From: Streptomyces parvulus
GTDB lineage: Bacteria; Actinomycetota; Actinomycetes; Streptomycetales; Streptomycetaceae
Length of the DNA: 64,000 bases
NCBI RefSeq assembly: GCF_014648855.1
Contig: NZ_BMRX01000005.1
Coordinates: 124,001-188,000, forward strand
Direction: 5' to 3'
Position 1 is the first letter of the stretch; each line of letters opens with the position of its first letter. Of the stretch, positions 1-8,924 are shown piece by piece. The notes under the pieces were generated by a model. It was not told the origin of the DNA. It was given only the letters and a program-made list of their open reading frames with translations, and did not search any database. Position numbers and translations under genes: made by a program.

Positions 1-1140
1 GCGGCGGTTGTCGTAGCCGACGAGGCGGTACTCGGCGACCGTCTCCGGGTCGAAGGCGACCTGGGCCTTGGCGTCGCGGGCGGTCAGCTCGACGTGGCGC
101 GGGAGTTGCTCGCCGAAGACCTCGCGGGCCTCCTCGGCGTCCGACACGTACGTGGTGTGGCCGTCGCCCCGGTCGGCGAGGCGTTCCATCAGGGCGTCGC
201 CGTAGTCGCTGCCGACGCCGACGCCGAAGAGGGTGATGCCGTGCTCGCGGCGCTCGTCCGCGACGCGTTCCAGGATGGTGTCCGCGTCGGTGTCGCCGGT
301 GTTGGCGAGGGCGTCGGAGACGAGGACGACGCGGTTGGTGGCGCCCTCTCGGTGGCCCTCGACGGCGGTGTCGTAGCCGGTCTCGACGCCGGCGCCGAGG
401 TTGGTGGACTCGGCCGGCTCCAGGCTGTCGATCGCGTCGTGCACCCGGCCGCGGTGGCCGCCGAGCCGGGTCATCGGGAGGACCGTCTCGGCCTCGTCGC
501 TGAAGGTGACCAGCGCGACCGAGTCGTCGTCGCGCAGCCGGTCGGTCATGGTGGCGAGGGAGTCCTGGGCGAGGTCCAGGCGGCCGGGTTCGTCCATCGA
601 GCCGGAGACGTCGATGACGAAGGTCAGGGCGGCGGGCGGGCGTTCGCCGCGCTCCTCGGCGGTGCGGGTGGCGAGGCCGACGCGGACCAGGGACCAGTCC
701 TCCTCGCCGGTGCGGGCGCCGTCGACGCTCACCGTGAAGCCGTCGCCGTCGGGGCGCTCGTAGTCCTGGCGGAAGCTGTTGACGAACTCCTCGGGGCGGA
801 CCGTCGACGGGTCGGGCAGCCGGCCCTCGGCGAGGCTGCGGCGGGCGTAGCCGTAGGAGGCGGTGTCCACGTCGAGGGCGAAGGTGGAGAGGTGGTCGGG
901 CTCGGGGGCGACGTCCCGGGAGTCGCCGTTCTCGTCCGTCTCCCCGGAGGGCGAGCCGCCGCGGGGGCCGTCCGGCGCGGGCGCGTAGCCGCCGGCCCCG
1001 GAGCCGGCTGCGGTGTCCTTCGCGCCGTGGGCCGCGTCGTCCCCGCCCGAGCAGCCCGTGAGCAGCAGGCCGCCCGCCGCCGCGAGCGCGAGCAGCGCGC
1101 CGGCCGGCCGCCGGGCCCGGTACCGCTTCATCGTCCTCAT
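1..1140 (-). CDS. VWA-domain lipoprotein (YfbK-like), C-terminus cut by window
   Basis: The N-terminus is a type II signal peptide: basic residues, a hydrophobic Ala/Leu stretch and the lipobox LTGC about 27-30 residues in, so the protein should be a membrane-anchored extracytoplasmic lipoprotein. A Gly/Pro/Asp-rich linker follows, then a segment typical of YfbK-type proteins (STFALDVDTASYGYARR) and a von Willebrand factor A domain with an intact MIDAS motif (FVIDVSGSMD, complement of about 600-625), which binds a divalent cation. The start at 1140 is preceded by a purine-rich stretch (AGGGGGCAGGGA); an in-frame ATG at 1131 is an alternative. The gene runs off the left edge. The physiological role of these bacterial VWA lipoproteins is not settled. 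Confidence 0.85.
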   Translation of the reverse strand, partial: MRTMKRYRARRPAGALLALAAAGGLLLTGCSGGDDAAHGAKDTAAGSGAGGYAPAPDGPRGGSPSGETDENGDSRDVAPEPDHLSTFALDVDTASYGYARRSLAEGRLPDPSTVRPEEFVNSFRQDYERPDGDGFTVSVDGARTGEEDWSLVRVGLATRTAEERGERPPAALTFVIDVSGSMDEPGRLDLAQDSLATMTDRLRDDDSVALVTFSDEAETVLPMTRLGGHRGRVHDAIDSLEPAESTNLGAGVETGYDTAVEGHREGATNRVVLVSDALANTGDTDADTILERVADERREHGITLFGVGVGSDYGDALMERLADRGDGHTTYVSDAEEAREVFGEQLPRHVELTARDAKAQVAFDPETVAEYRLVGYDNRR

Positions 1141-1317
1141 CGTCCCTGCCCCCTGGTTGCGTTGACGCCGACGTACGTGACTGTGACGGCGGAGCGGGGC
1201 GGAACGTGCGGGACGGGGCGTCACGGGTGCGTCTCGAAGTGGGCACGGCGGCGGGCCCGCGTGACCGGCGGGTGATCCTCCGGTGACCGGGCCGATGTCC
1301 GGCCCACGGCACCCGGC

Positions 1318-2199
1318 CTACGACACGACGTCCTTCCGGGAGAAGTTGCGGAAGGCCAGGGCGAACAGGACCAGGGCGTACGTCACCGACAGCGAGGTGC
1401 CCTGGATCAGGCGGGTCCAGTCCAGCTCGGGGCGGACCGTGTCGAGCCAGGCGTACTGCCAGTGGGCGGGCAGGAAGTCCCGCCAGTCGCCGAGGGCGGT
1501 CACCTCGTCCAGGACGTTGCCGATGATGGTCAGGCCGACCGCGCCGCCGACCGCGCCGAGCGGGGCGTCGGTCTTGGTGGAGAGCCAGAACGCCAGGGCG
1601 GCGGTGACCAGTTGGGAGACGAAGACGTACGCCACCGTGAGGGCGAGGCGCTCGGCCGCGGTGCCGGTGGGCAGGCTGCCGCCGGTGGGCAGCTCCAACG
1701 GCCCCCATCCGTACGCCGCCGAGCCGACGGCGAGGGCGACCAGCGGCAGCAGGACGATCGCGGCGAGGCTCAGCACGAGGGCGACGACCAGCTTGGACCA
1801 GAGCAGACGGGCGCGGGGCACCGGCGCGGCCAGCAGGTAGCGCAGGGAGGACCAGCCGGCCTCCGAGGCGACCGTGTCCCCGAAGAACAGGGCGACGGGC
1901 ACCACGAGCAGGAAGCCGGCGGAGGCGAACAGGTTCACCGCGGCGAAGTTCGCCCCCGACGCGGTGGCCGAGTCCATCAGGCTGACCTGGTTGTTGGCGC
2001 CGCCCGGCTCGCCGCCGACGCGGAAGGCGACGAGCAGCACGAACGGGAGGGCGAAGAGGATGCCGCCCATGACGAGGGTGCGCCGCCGCTTCAGCTGGCG
2101 GACCAGCTCGACCCGGACGGGCAGCGTGCGGCCCGCGCGGTAGCCCTCGGCGACCTCCTGGGCGCCGGTGGGCGCGGCGCGGTCGGCCAGCGTGCTCAT
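1318..2199 (-). CDS. ABC exporter permease subunit (ABC-2 type)
   Basis: A 293-residue integral membrane protein. After a cytoplasmic N-terminus (about 40 residues ending LKRRRTLVMGG) there are roughly six hydrophobic segments, the layout of ABC-2 type permeases such as NatB/YhaP. Its ATG overlaps the stop of the upstream hydrolase-ATPase gene (ATGA at 2196-2199), so the two are translationally coupled and this is the membrane partner of that ATPase. The frame stays open far upstream of this ATG, but that extension is an Arg/Pro-rich shadow of the ATPase gene and was discarded. Substrate unknown; efflux or membrane remodelling is likely from the family. Confidence 0.85.
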   Translation of the reverse strand: MSTLADRAAPTGAQEVAEGYRAGRTLPVRVELVRQLKRRRTLVMGGILFALPFVLLVAFRVGGEPGGANNQVSLMDSATASGANFAAVNLFASAGFLLVVPVALFFGDTVASEAGWSSLRYLLAAPVPRARLLWSKLVVALVLSLAAIVLLPLVALAVGSAAYGWGPLELPTGGSLPTGTAAERLALTVAYVFVSQLVTAALAFWLSTKTDAPLGAVGGAVGLTIIGNVLDEVTALGDWRDFLPAHWQYAWLDTVRPELDWTRLIQGTSLSVTYALVLFALAFRNFSRKDVVS

Positions 2200-4847
2200 G
2201 CCGAGTCTCCGATCAGGGTGAGGAAGGCGTCCTCCAGACGGCGGTGGGGGCCCACCGTCTCCACGGGCACGTCCAGGCGGACGAGTTCGGGGATGAGGTC
2301 GCGGGCGGTGCCGGTGGCGTCGAGGCGGACCAGGAGGCCGCCGTCGGTGGCGGCCGCCGAGGCCACCCCGGGCAGCGCGGCGACCTTCTCGGCCAGGGGC
2401 GCGTCCACGCGCCCGGGGGTGCCCACCAGCAGCGTGTCCCCGGAGCCGACGATCTCGCCGACCGGTCCCGCCTGCACGAGGCGGCCGTGGTCCATCACCA
2501 CCAGGTGGGTGCAGCTCTGCTCCACCTCGGAGAGCAGGTGGCTGGAGACGATGACGGTGCGTCCGGCCGCCGCGTAGCGGATCATCACCTCGCGCATCTC
2601 GCGGATCTGGGGCGGGTCGAGGCCGTTGGTCGGCTCGTCCAGGATGAGCAGGTCGGGCAGGCCCAGCATGGCCTGGGCGATGGCCAGGCGCTGGCGCATG
2701 CCCTGGGAGTAGGTGCGCACCGCGCGGGCCAGCGCGTCGCCGAGGCCGGCGATCTCCAGGGCCTCGTCGAGGTGGGCGTCCTCGGCGGGGCGGCCGGTGG
2801 CCCGCCAGTACAGCTCCAGGTTCTCCCGGCCGGACAGGTGCGGCAGGAAGCCCGCGCCCTCGACGAACGCGCCGACCCGGGAGAGCACGGGGGCGCCGGG
2901 GGCGATGGCGTGGCCGAAGACGCGGATGTCGCCGCCGTCCGGCGAGATCAGGCCCATCAGCATGCGCAGGGTGGTCGTCTTGCCCGCGCCGTTCGGTCCG
3001 AGGAGGCCGAGTACCTGGCCCTTCTCGACGCGGAAGGACAGGTCGCGGACGGCGTACCGGTCGGCGGACTTGGCGTACCGCTTGGTCAGGCCGGTGATCT
3101 GGAGGGGCACGCCGGCCAGCGCGGGGTCGGGGGGCGGGGCCGAGGTGCGGCGGCGGGCGGTCAGCAGCAGGGCGGCGGCGACGGCGGCTCCCGCGAGGGG
3201 GGCCCACCAGACCCAGGCGGGCAGCCCGGCCGTGGCGCCGGTGTCACCGAGGGCGGTGGGCACCGACAGGCCGCCCCGGAGGGAGACGGTGTAGGTGGCG
3301 GGCGCGGCCGGCGAGGCGTATCCGAGGTCGGTGGAGGCGAGGACCAGGCGGAGCCGGTGGCCGCGCTCCACCTCGTGGTCGACGGCGGGCAGGGTGACCG
3401 TCACGTCCTTGCCGGCCTTGGCGTCCTCGACCCGCAGGGGGGTGACCAGTTGGGCGGGGAGCACCTGCTGGGCGCCGCCCGGGCCGACGTCGTACACCTT
3501 GGCGAAGAGCACGGCGTCGTCGGTGGTGGACTGGACGCGGACGGTGGCGGTGGGCGATCCGGTGATCTGGAGGTCCTCGCGCACGGGCGCCGACTCGAAG
3601 GCCGCGTACTGGCCGGGGAAGTCGAGGGAGATCCCGACGCCGAGCGAGGAGAGCTGGGAGAGGCCACCGGACCCGCCGATGCCGGGCAGGGCGGAGACGG
3701 CGGGCGGGGCCGCGCCCGCCGGGTTCTCGAAGGTCTGCTCGCGTCCGCGCAGTGCGATCGCGCGCGGGTCGCCGCCGAGGCCGGGGTAGCTGTCGGCGCT
3801 CACGCCCTCCAGGCGCGGCTCTCCGTCGCCGCTGCCGGTGCCGACGGTGCGCGAGACGCGGAAGGCGGGGCCGGTGCCGGCCGATTCGTCGCCCTTCAGG
3901 TAGCGGTCGAACCAGGCGCCGGTGCGGGCCTCGACGCGGCCGGTCTCCAGGTCGCCGCCGTCGTGCCCGCCCGCGACCCAGTCGACGTCCACGGGGGCGC
4001 CGTTGGCCCGGATCGCCCTGGCCGCGGCGTCGGCCTGGCCGAGCGGGAACAGGGAGTCGGTCTGGCCCTGGGTCAACAGGGTGGGGACGTCGATCCGGTC
4101 GCCGACGGCCTGCGGGCTGCGCTCCCTGAGGAGCCGCACCGCCTCGGCGTCCGGCGCGCCCTTCTCCGCGACGCGCTGGTACATGCGGCAGAGCGCGGGC
4201 TCGAACTTCTCGCAGCCGCCGCCCAGGTTGACGAAGATGCCGGCCCAGAGCTTCTTGAACACGCCGTTCGGGAAGAGGGCGTCCGCCAGGTTCCAGTACG
4301 TGACGGCGGGGGCGACGGCGTCCACGCGGTCGTCGTGCCCGGCGGCCAGCAGCGCGACCGCGCCGCCGTAGGAGCCGCCGGCGATGCCCACGCGCGGGTC
4401 GCCGGCGCCGTCGAGACGGACCTCGGGCCGTGTGGCGAGCCAGTCGATCAGCCGGGAGACGTCGGCGACCTCGCCGTCCGGGGCGTTGAGCCCGATGCCG
4501 CCGGTCGACCTGCCGAAGCCGCGTGCCGACCAGGTCAGTACCGCGTACCCGTCCCGGGCCAGGCGCTCGGCCTGGGCGCGCAGGTCGGCCTTGCTGCCGC
4601 CGAAGCCGTGCGCGAGCAGGACCGCGGGGCGGCGGCCGCCGGAGCCGGCCGTGAAGTACGAGGTGTCCAGGCGCACTCCGTCACCCACCGCCACGACCCG
4701 GTCGGCGCGGTGCACCGGGGGCGGGTCGTCGCCGGCGACGGCCGTCCAGGTCCCGGCGCCGGCGAGCACGACGACGGCGGCCGCGGCGGCGAGCATCCGC
4801 CGCGGCCCCCGTAGCAGCCCTCGCACGCGGGGCAGTCGAAGATCCAT
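2196..4847 (-). CDS. Alpha/beta hydrolase (CocE/X-Pro peptidase type) fused to ABC ATPase
   Basis: A two-domain fusion of 883 residues. Residues about 15-38 are a hydrophobic anchor or signal. Residues about 45-330 form an alpha/beta hydrolase with oxyanion region HGFGGS and nucleophile elbow GGSYGG, followed by a beta-sandwich like the X-Pro dipeptidyl-peptidase C-terminal domain (to about 530). A second membrane segment lies near 545-565 (WVWWAPLAGAAVAA). Residues about 580-883 are an ABC ATPase with Walker A GPNGAGKTT, signature YSQGMRQR and Walker B LLILDEPTNGLDPP. The topology implied is hydrolase outside, ATPase inside. No clear SD precedes the ATG; a TACCGT hexamer 6 nt upstream suggests a leaderless message. 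It is coupled to the downstream permease. Joining an extracytoplasmic hydrolase to an exporter ATPase is unusual; the substrate is unknown. Confidence 0.85.
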   Translation of the reverse strand: MDLRLPRVRGLLRGPRRMLAAAAAVVVLAGAGTWTAVAGDDPPPVHRADRVVAVGDGVRLDTSYFTAGSGGRRPAVLLAHGFGGSKADLRAQAERLARDGYAVLTWSARGFGRSTGGIGLNAPDGEVADVSRLIDWLATRPEVRLDGAGDPRVGIAGGSYGGAVALLAAGHDDRVDAVAPAVTYWNLADALFPNGVFKKLWAGIFVNLGGGCEKFEPALCRMYQRVAEKGAPDAEAVRLLRERSPQAVGDRIDVPTLLTQGQTDSLFPLGQADAAARAIRANGAPVDVDWVAGGHDGGDLETGRVEARTGAWFDRYLKGDESAGTGPAFRVSRTVGTGSGDGEPRLEGVSADSYPGLGGDPRAIALRGREQTFENPAGAAPPAVSALPGIGGSGGLSQLSSLGVGISLDFPGQYAAFESAPVREDLQITGSPTATVRVQSTTDDAVLFAKVYDVGPGGAQQVLPAQLVTPLRVEDAKAGKDVTVTLPAVDHEVERGHRLRLVLASTDLGYASPAAPATYTVSLRGGLSVPTALGDTGATAGLPAWVWWAPLAGAAVAAALLLTARRRTSAPPPDPALAGVPLQITGLTKRYAKSADRYAVRDLSFRVEKGQVLGLLGPNGAGKTTTLRMLMGLISPDGGDIRVFGHAIAPGAPVLSRVGAFVEGAGFLPHLSGRENLELYWRATGRPAEDAHLDEALEIAGLGDALARAVRTYSQGMRQRLAIAQAMLGLPDLLILDEPTNGLDPPQIREMREVMIRYAAAGRTVIVSSHLLSEVEQSCTHLVVMDHGRLVQAGPVGEIVGSGDTLLVGTPGRVDAPLAEKVAALPGVASAAATDGGLLVRLDATGTARDLIPELVRLDVPVETVGPHRRLEDAFLTLIGDSA

Positions 4848-4961
4848 GTGTCAACGGTACGGGCAGCCGCCGACAACCGAGGCCCTCCCGGGGGTGAACC
4901 ACCGCCCCTCCCACGGAAGTACGGGCACGGTGGCGCGTACCGCGGGCGCGGTAGGCCGGGT

Positions 4962-6419
4962 TCACGGCCCGGCGGGCTCCCGCGCGTCGTCGCGTACGTC
5001 GTCGGGGACCGAGACCAGCCAGCGGGTGTCGCGGCGCGGGCGAAGGTACAGGGCCCAGTACAGGGTGGCAACGGCGGTGATGGAGCCGGTCCACAGCAGG
5101 TGGGACGCCTCCTGCTGGGTCAGCACGTAGGCGAGGACCGCGATCAGCAGGACGGGCACGGCGGGCCACAGGGGCATGCGCCACGCGTGCGCGTGCCGGT
5201 GGTCGCCGCGCCTGGCGAGCAGGGCCGCGACCGCCACCAGCAGGTACATGCCGGTGACGGAGACGCCGGTGACCCCGTAGAGCGTGTCCAGGTCGACGAA
5301 GCACAGCGCGGCGCCCGGGACGCCGACGGCGAGGGTGGCGACCCACGGTGAGCCGAAGCGGCCGAGCCGGGCGAAGAGGGAGTTCACCGGGGCGGGCCAG
5401 GCCTTGTCGCGGGCGGAGGCGAACAGGACGCGCGAGTTCTGGATGACCATCACGATGCCCGCGTTGATGATGGCGAGGGCCACGCAGAGGCTGACGAAGG
5501 TGCCGACGGCGGAGTTGGACCAGGCGGTGACCATGGCGCCGATGTCGCCGCCCGTCAGCTCCGCGAGGTCGGAGGCGCCGAAGGTGATGGCGACGACCGG
5601 CACCAGGATGATCACGGCGGAGATGGCGAGAGTGGCCAGCACCGTGCGGGCGACGTTACGGCGCGGGTCCTCCAGTTCCTCGGAGAGGTACACGGCCGTG
5701 GAGAAGCCCTGGGTGACGAAGAGGGCGATGGCGAGTCCGGAGACGACCAGCATCCCGGTCACCGGGTCCGCGCCGCCGCCCGCGCCGGCCACCTCCATGG
5801 AGGCGAGGCTGCCGAGGCCGCGCTCGCCGTGGGTGAAGCCCAGCACCGCGACGACGGCCGCGGCGATGACCTCCAGAACCAGGAAGACGCCGGTGATCCA
5901 GGCGTTGGCGCGCAGGTCGAGCAGGCCCGCGAGGGTGGCGAGCGCCATGACGCCGGCGCCGGCGAGGGAGGGGTCGAGGTGGACGACGGGGGCGAGGTAG
6001 TCGGCGGTGCCCATCGCGATCACCGGCGGCACGATCATCACGACCAGCAGGGAGAGCACGAAGACCAGCCAGCCGGCCAGCCGCCCGGCGAGGGTCGACA
6101 CCATGGCGTACTCGCCGCCCGCGCTGGGGATGAGGGTGCCCAGCTCCGAGTAGCAGAACGCCACGGCGACGCAGAGCAGGGAGCCGATGGCGATGGTGAG
6201 CGCGGTGGCGGTGCCGAGGGTGCCGAAGAGGTCCGGCACGACCACGAAGAGCGTGGAGGCGGGGGTGACGCAGGAGAGCGTGAGGAGGGTGCCGCCGACG
6301 ACCCCGATGGACCGCTTCAGCGTCCGCGACCGGTCCGGGTGGTCACCGGGGTCCCGGAGGTCCTCGGGGGCCGTTGGTGCCGTCGCGGCGGTCTGGGCGG
6401 GACGGAGCGTGTCGGTCAT
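4962..6419 (-). CDS. APC-family amino acid permease
   Basis: A 485-residue membrane protein with about 12 hydrophobic segments. The first helix region (SIGVVGGTLLTLSCVTPAST) and the helix 2-3 segment (SELGTLIPSAGGEYAMV) match the amino acid-polyamine-organocation superfamily, where the glycine-rich unwound TM1 and the E/PxSGG-like motif shape the substrate site. The frame extends to 6524, but the ATG at 6419 is preferred because a good promoter lies at 6497-6524 and GGAAA sits upstream of 6419. The gene stands alone on the minus strand. Substrate cannot be told from sequence. Confidence 0.85.
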   Translation of the reverse strand: MTDTLRPAQTAATAPTAPEDLRDPGDHPDRSRTLKRSIGVVGGTLLTLSCVTPASTLFVVVPDLFGTLGTATALTIAIGSLLCVAVAFCYSELGTLIPSAGGEYAMVSTLAGRLAGWLVFVLSLLVVMIVPPVIAMGTADYLAPVVHLDPSLAGAGVMALATLAGLLDLRANAWITGVFLVLEVIAAAVVAVLGFTHGERGLGSLASMEVAGAGGGADPVTGMLVVSGLAIALFVTQGFSTAVYLSEELEDPRRNVARTVLATLAISAVIILVPVVAITFGASDLAELTGGDIGAMVTAWSNSAVGTFVSLCVALAIINAGIVMVIQNSRVLFASARDKAWPAPVNSLFARLGRFGSPWVATLAVGVPGAALCFVDLDTLYGVTGVSVTGMYLLVAVAALLARRGDHRHAHAWRMPLWPAVPVLLIAVLAYVLTQQEASHLLWTGSITAVATLYWALYLRPRRDTRWLVSVPDDVRDDAREPAGP

Positions 6420-6496
6420 ACGCGGTTTCCGATCGACTCGTGCGGCACGGTGCGCGGCGGAGCGCCACCGCCTCCGGTTCGCCCCCGCGGCAAGAT

Positions 6497-6524
6497 GGAA
6501 TACCGACGGAAACCAGTGCGTCAA
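6497..6524 (-). promoter_or_regulatory. Probable promoter of the APC permease
   Basis: Read on the minus strand, TTGACG (6519-6524) and TATTCC (6497-6502) are separated by 16 nt, a fair match to the principal (HrdB-type) sigma consensus. It would give a leader of about 70 nt before the permease ATG at 6419. Confidence 0.5.
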
Positions 6525-6639
6525 TGGCTGTTCATCTACGGAATCAGTCGTCTGAGGCGTGTCGATCTTTCGAAAACGGCATCAGATGCGCAGCCCCAGC
6601 GGCCGTTCCGGGTGCGCGGGATCCGTTGCGGACGGAGGG

Positions 6640-6676
6640 AAAAAAGTACGGCCGTCCGAATATCGGACGGCCGTAC
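6640..6676 (-). terminator. Intrinsic terminator of mmsA
   Basis: A perfect 13-bp inverted repeat (6646-6658 and 6664-6676, loop AATAT) is followed on the minus strand by a six-T run (complement of 6640-6645). It sits 20 nt after the mmsA stop codon and is a textbook rho-independent terminator. Confidence 0.92.
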
Positions 6677-6695
6677 GGGGCTGACTCCGGGTGCC

Positions 6696-8198
6696 TCAGT
6701 GGTTGCGCGGGAAGCCCAGGTCCACGCCGGCGGGGGCGTCGGCCGGGTCCGGCCAGCGGGTGGTGACGACCTTGCCGCGGGTGTAGAAGTGCGTGCCGTC
6801 GTTGCCGTAGATGTGGTGGTCGCCGAAGAGCGAGTCCTTCCAGCCGCCGAAGGAGTGGTAGCCCACGGGGACCGGGATCGGCACGTTCACGCCGACCATG
6901 CCCGCCTCGATCTCCAGCTGGAAGCGGCGGGCCGCGCCGCCGTCCCGGGTGAAGATCGCGGTGCCGTTGCCGAAGGGCGAGGCGTTGATGAGGGCGACGC
7001 CCTCCTCGTAGGTGTCCGCGCGCAGCACGCACAGCACCGGGCCGAAGATCTCGTCCTGGTAGGCCTTGGCCGTGGTCGGCACCCGGTCGAGCAGGGAGAT
7101 GCCGATCCAGTGGCCGTCCTCGTGGCCGTCGACCGTGTGGCCGGTGCCGTCCAGGACGACCTCGCAGCCCTCGGCCGCCGCGCCCTCGACATAGGAGGCG
7201 ACCTTGTCGCGGTGGGCCTTGGTGATGAGAGGGCCCATCTCGGAGGCCGGGTCATCGCCGGGGCCGATCTTGATCTTCTCGGCGCGCTCGCGGATCTTCT
7301 CGACGAGTTCGTCGCCGACGGCGCCGACCGCGACGACCGCGGAGATCGCCATGCAGCGCTCCCCCGCGGAGCCGTAGGCCGCGCTCACGGCCGCGTCGGC
7401 CGCCGCGTCGAGGTCGGCGTCCGGCAGCACCAGCATGTGGTTCTTGGCGCCGCCGAGGGCCTGCACGCGCTTGCCGTTGGCGGAGGCCGTGGTGTGGATG
7501 TAGCGGGCGATCGGGGTCGAGCCGACGAAGGAGACGGCCTTGACGTCCGGGTGCTCAAGGAGGCGGTCCACGGCCACCTTGTCGCCGTGCACGACGTTGA
7601 AGACGCCGTCCGGCAGCCCGGCCTCGGTGAGCAGCTCGGCGATCCGCACGGCCGCCGAGGGGTCCTTCTCGCTCGGCTTGAGCACGAAGGTGTTGCCGCA
7701 GGCGATGGCCAGCGGGAACATCCACATCGGCACCATGGCCGGGAAGTTGAACGGGGTGATGCCGGCGACCACGCCGAGCGGCTGGCGGATCGAGGACACG
7801 TCGACGCGGGTGGCGACCTCGGTGGACAGCTCGCCCTTGAGCTGCACGTTGATGCCGCAGGCCAGGTCGACGATCTCCAGGCCGCGGGCGACCTCGCCGA
7901 GCGCGTCGGAGTGCACCTTGCCGTGCTCGGCGGTGATCAGCGCGGCGATCTCGTCGCGGTGCGCGTCCAGCAGCGCCCGGAACTTGAAGAGGACCGTGGT
8001 CCGCTGGGCCAGCGAGGACTGACCCCAGGTCAGGTACGCCTCCTTGGCGACGGCGACCGCGGTGTCCACCTCGTCGACGGAGGCGAAGGCGACCTTGGTG
8101 GTGACCTCGCCGGTGGCCGGGTTGGTCACCGGACCGTACGTGCCCGAGGCGCCTTCGGCGGTCTTGCCGCCGATCCAGTGGTTGACGATGTTCGTCAT
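6696..8198 (-). CDS. mmsA: Methylmalonate-semialdehyde dehydrogenase (CoA-acylating)
   Basis: A 500-residue aldehyde dehydrogenase of the MmsA/IolA type. It converts methylmalonate semialdehyde to propionyl-CoA (and malonate semialdehyde to acetyl-CoA), with NAD and CoA, in valine, beta-alanine and inositol catabolism. The catalytic cysteine is in GSAGERCMAIS near residue 282, and the family's N-terminal INHWIGGK-like motif is present (VNHWIGGK). The ATG at 8198 is chosen over one six codons upstream because AAGGAG lies 9 nt before it. The message probably starts far upstream (promoter 8600-8628), leaving a leader of about 395 nt with a possible ORF. A strong terminator follows. Confidence 0.95.
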   Translation of the reverse strand: MTNIVNHWIGGKTAEGASGTYGPVTNPATGEVTTKVAFASVDEVDTAVAVAKEAYLTWGQSSLAQRTTVLFKFRALLDAHRDEIAALITAEHGKVHSDALGEVARGLEIVDLACGINVQLKGELSTEVATRVDVSSIRQPLGVVAGITPFNFPAMVPMWMFPLAIACGNTFVLKPSEKDPSAAVRIAELLTEAGLPDGVFNVVHGDKVAVDRLLEHPDVKAVSFVGSTPIARYIHTTASANGKRVQALGGAKNHMLVLPDADLDAAADAAVSAAYGSAGERCMAISAVVAVGAVGDELVEKIRERAEKIKIGPGDDPASEMGPLITKAHRDKVASYVEGAAAEGCEVVLDGTGHTVDGHEDGHWIGISLLDRVPTTAKAYQDEIFGPVLCVLRADTYEEGVALINASPFGNGTAIFTRDGGAARRFQLEIEAGMVGVNVPIPVPVGYHSFGGWKDSLFGDHHIYGNDGTHFYTRGKVVTTRWPDPADAPAGVDLGFPRNH

Positions 8199-8212
8199 GA
8201 CCGAGAACTCCT

Positions 8213-8563
8213 TCACAGATGGCGGCGACGGGTCGAGACGTGCCGTTGGTGCTGCTCACGGGCCGTGACCGGCGACGGTCGGGTCGCGGTGGTGGCCATG
8301 ACTCCATCCCACCAGCCGGGCGCCGCGGGCGCGCCCGACACTGTGTCTGCGGTTTGGGCGCCCGCGTAGACACGTGGGGCAGTGCGGGCGGGCCGGGCTC
8401 GACGGGGGGACCTCCGGCGCGGAGCCGGTGCGAGCGGGGAGTCGGCGCTCGTGCCTCGCTCCTGCCAGGGCGAGGCGGCCTTCCCGCGCCGGAGGCGTTC
8501 GGTGGGGGGAACGGCGACGGCGCTTGCGGACCGCGGTCCGCCGGCGATCAGGTCGTGCGCCAT
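8213..8563 (-). CDS. Doubtful 116-codon ORF in the mmsA leader
   Basis: This ORF starts with ATG at 8563 behind a usable SD (AAGGGAA, about 5 nt away) and just downstream of a strong minus-strand promoter. The first 35 or so codons have the GC-rich third positions of a real Streptomyces gene, but the rest is Arg/Pro-rich with declining codon bias, and the product resembles nothing I recognise. It could be a leader peptide, the 5' remnant of a decayed gene that once preceded mmsA, or chance. It ends 15 nt before the mmsA start. Confidence 0.25.
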   Translation of the reverse strand: MAHDLIAGGPRSASAVAVPPTERLRRGKAASPWQERGTSADSPLAPAPRRRSPRRARPARTAPRVYAGAQTADTVSGAPAAPGWWDGVMATTATRPSPVTAREQHQRHVSTRRRHL

Positions 8564-8599
8564 CGCGTTCCCTTCGTGCCCGCCCGTGCGTCTCCCCGG

Positions 8600-8628
8600 T
8601 TTCTAGCCCCGTGCGTGCGGCCTGTCAA
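8600..8628 (-). promoter_or_regulatory. Probable mmsA-leader promoter
   Basis: On the minus strand a perfect TTGACA (complement of 8623-8628) is 17 nt from TAGAAA (complement of 8600-8605), close to the vegetative consensus. Transcription would begin near 8593 and run through the ORF at 8563 into mmsA. Confidence 0.65.
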
Positions 8629-8633
8629 TGTTT

Positions 8634-8643
8634 TGTCCGGACA
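8634..8643. promoter_or_regulatory. TGTCCGGACA palindrome upstream of the -35
   Basis: A perfect 10-bp palindrome lies 5 bp upstream of the TTGACA of the mmsA promoter. Its position fits an operator or activator site, and the symmetry fits a dimeric GntR- or PucR-type regulator. The cognate protein is not identifiable in the window. Confidence 0.4.
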
Positions 8644-8924
8644 TTCAGACGACATGTTCCAGGCAGCCCTCCGGGTGGCGGAGTCAACGCGACGCGCCAG
8701 CGCTCCGGCGTACGCCTTTGCTGCACTCGTGTCACAAAGGCACCCTCCGTGTCACACATGTCACGCGCACGCGGGTTTTCCGTCACACCCGTGAACGGCC
8801 CCTGACCGCGCGGTACTTCGCGTCGTTCACCCGGGACACGCTTGGTGATCGCCAGCGCGGAGCCCGGCTCCCCCCGGCGGCCGTCCCCGGCCGCCGCCGT
8901 GGCACGCGCGGGGAGGTGCGACTC
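8644..8924. other. Intergenic region with clustered GTCAC motifs
   Basis: About 280 nt between the mmsA promoter region and the small HTH gene. No convincing gene. Several (T/C)GTCAC motifs occur between about 8729 and 8786, with the 5' region of the HTH gene following. They may be regulatory, but no spacing pattern was secure. Confidence 0.35.

Noticed and set aside
6420..6524. Longer N-terminus of the APC permease starting at 6524
   Set aside because: It would place the start codon inside the -35 of a good promoter, and the added residues are not permease-like.
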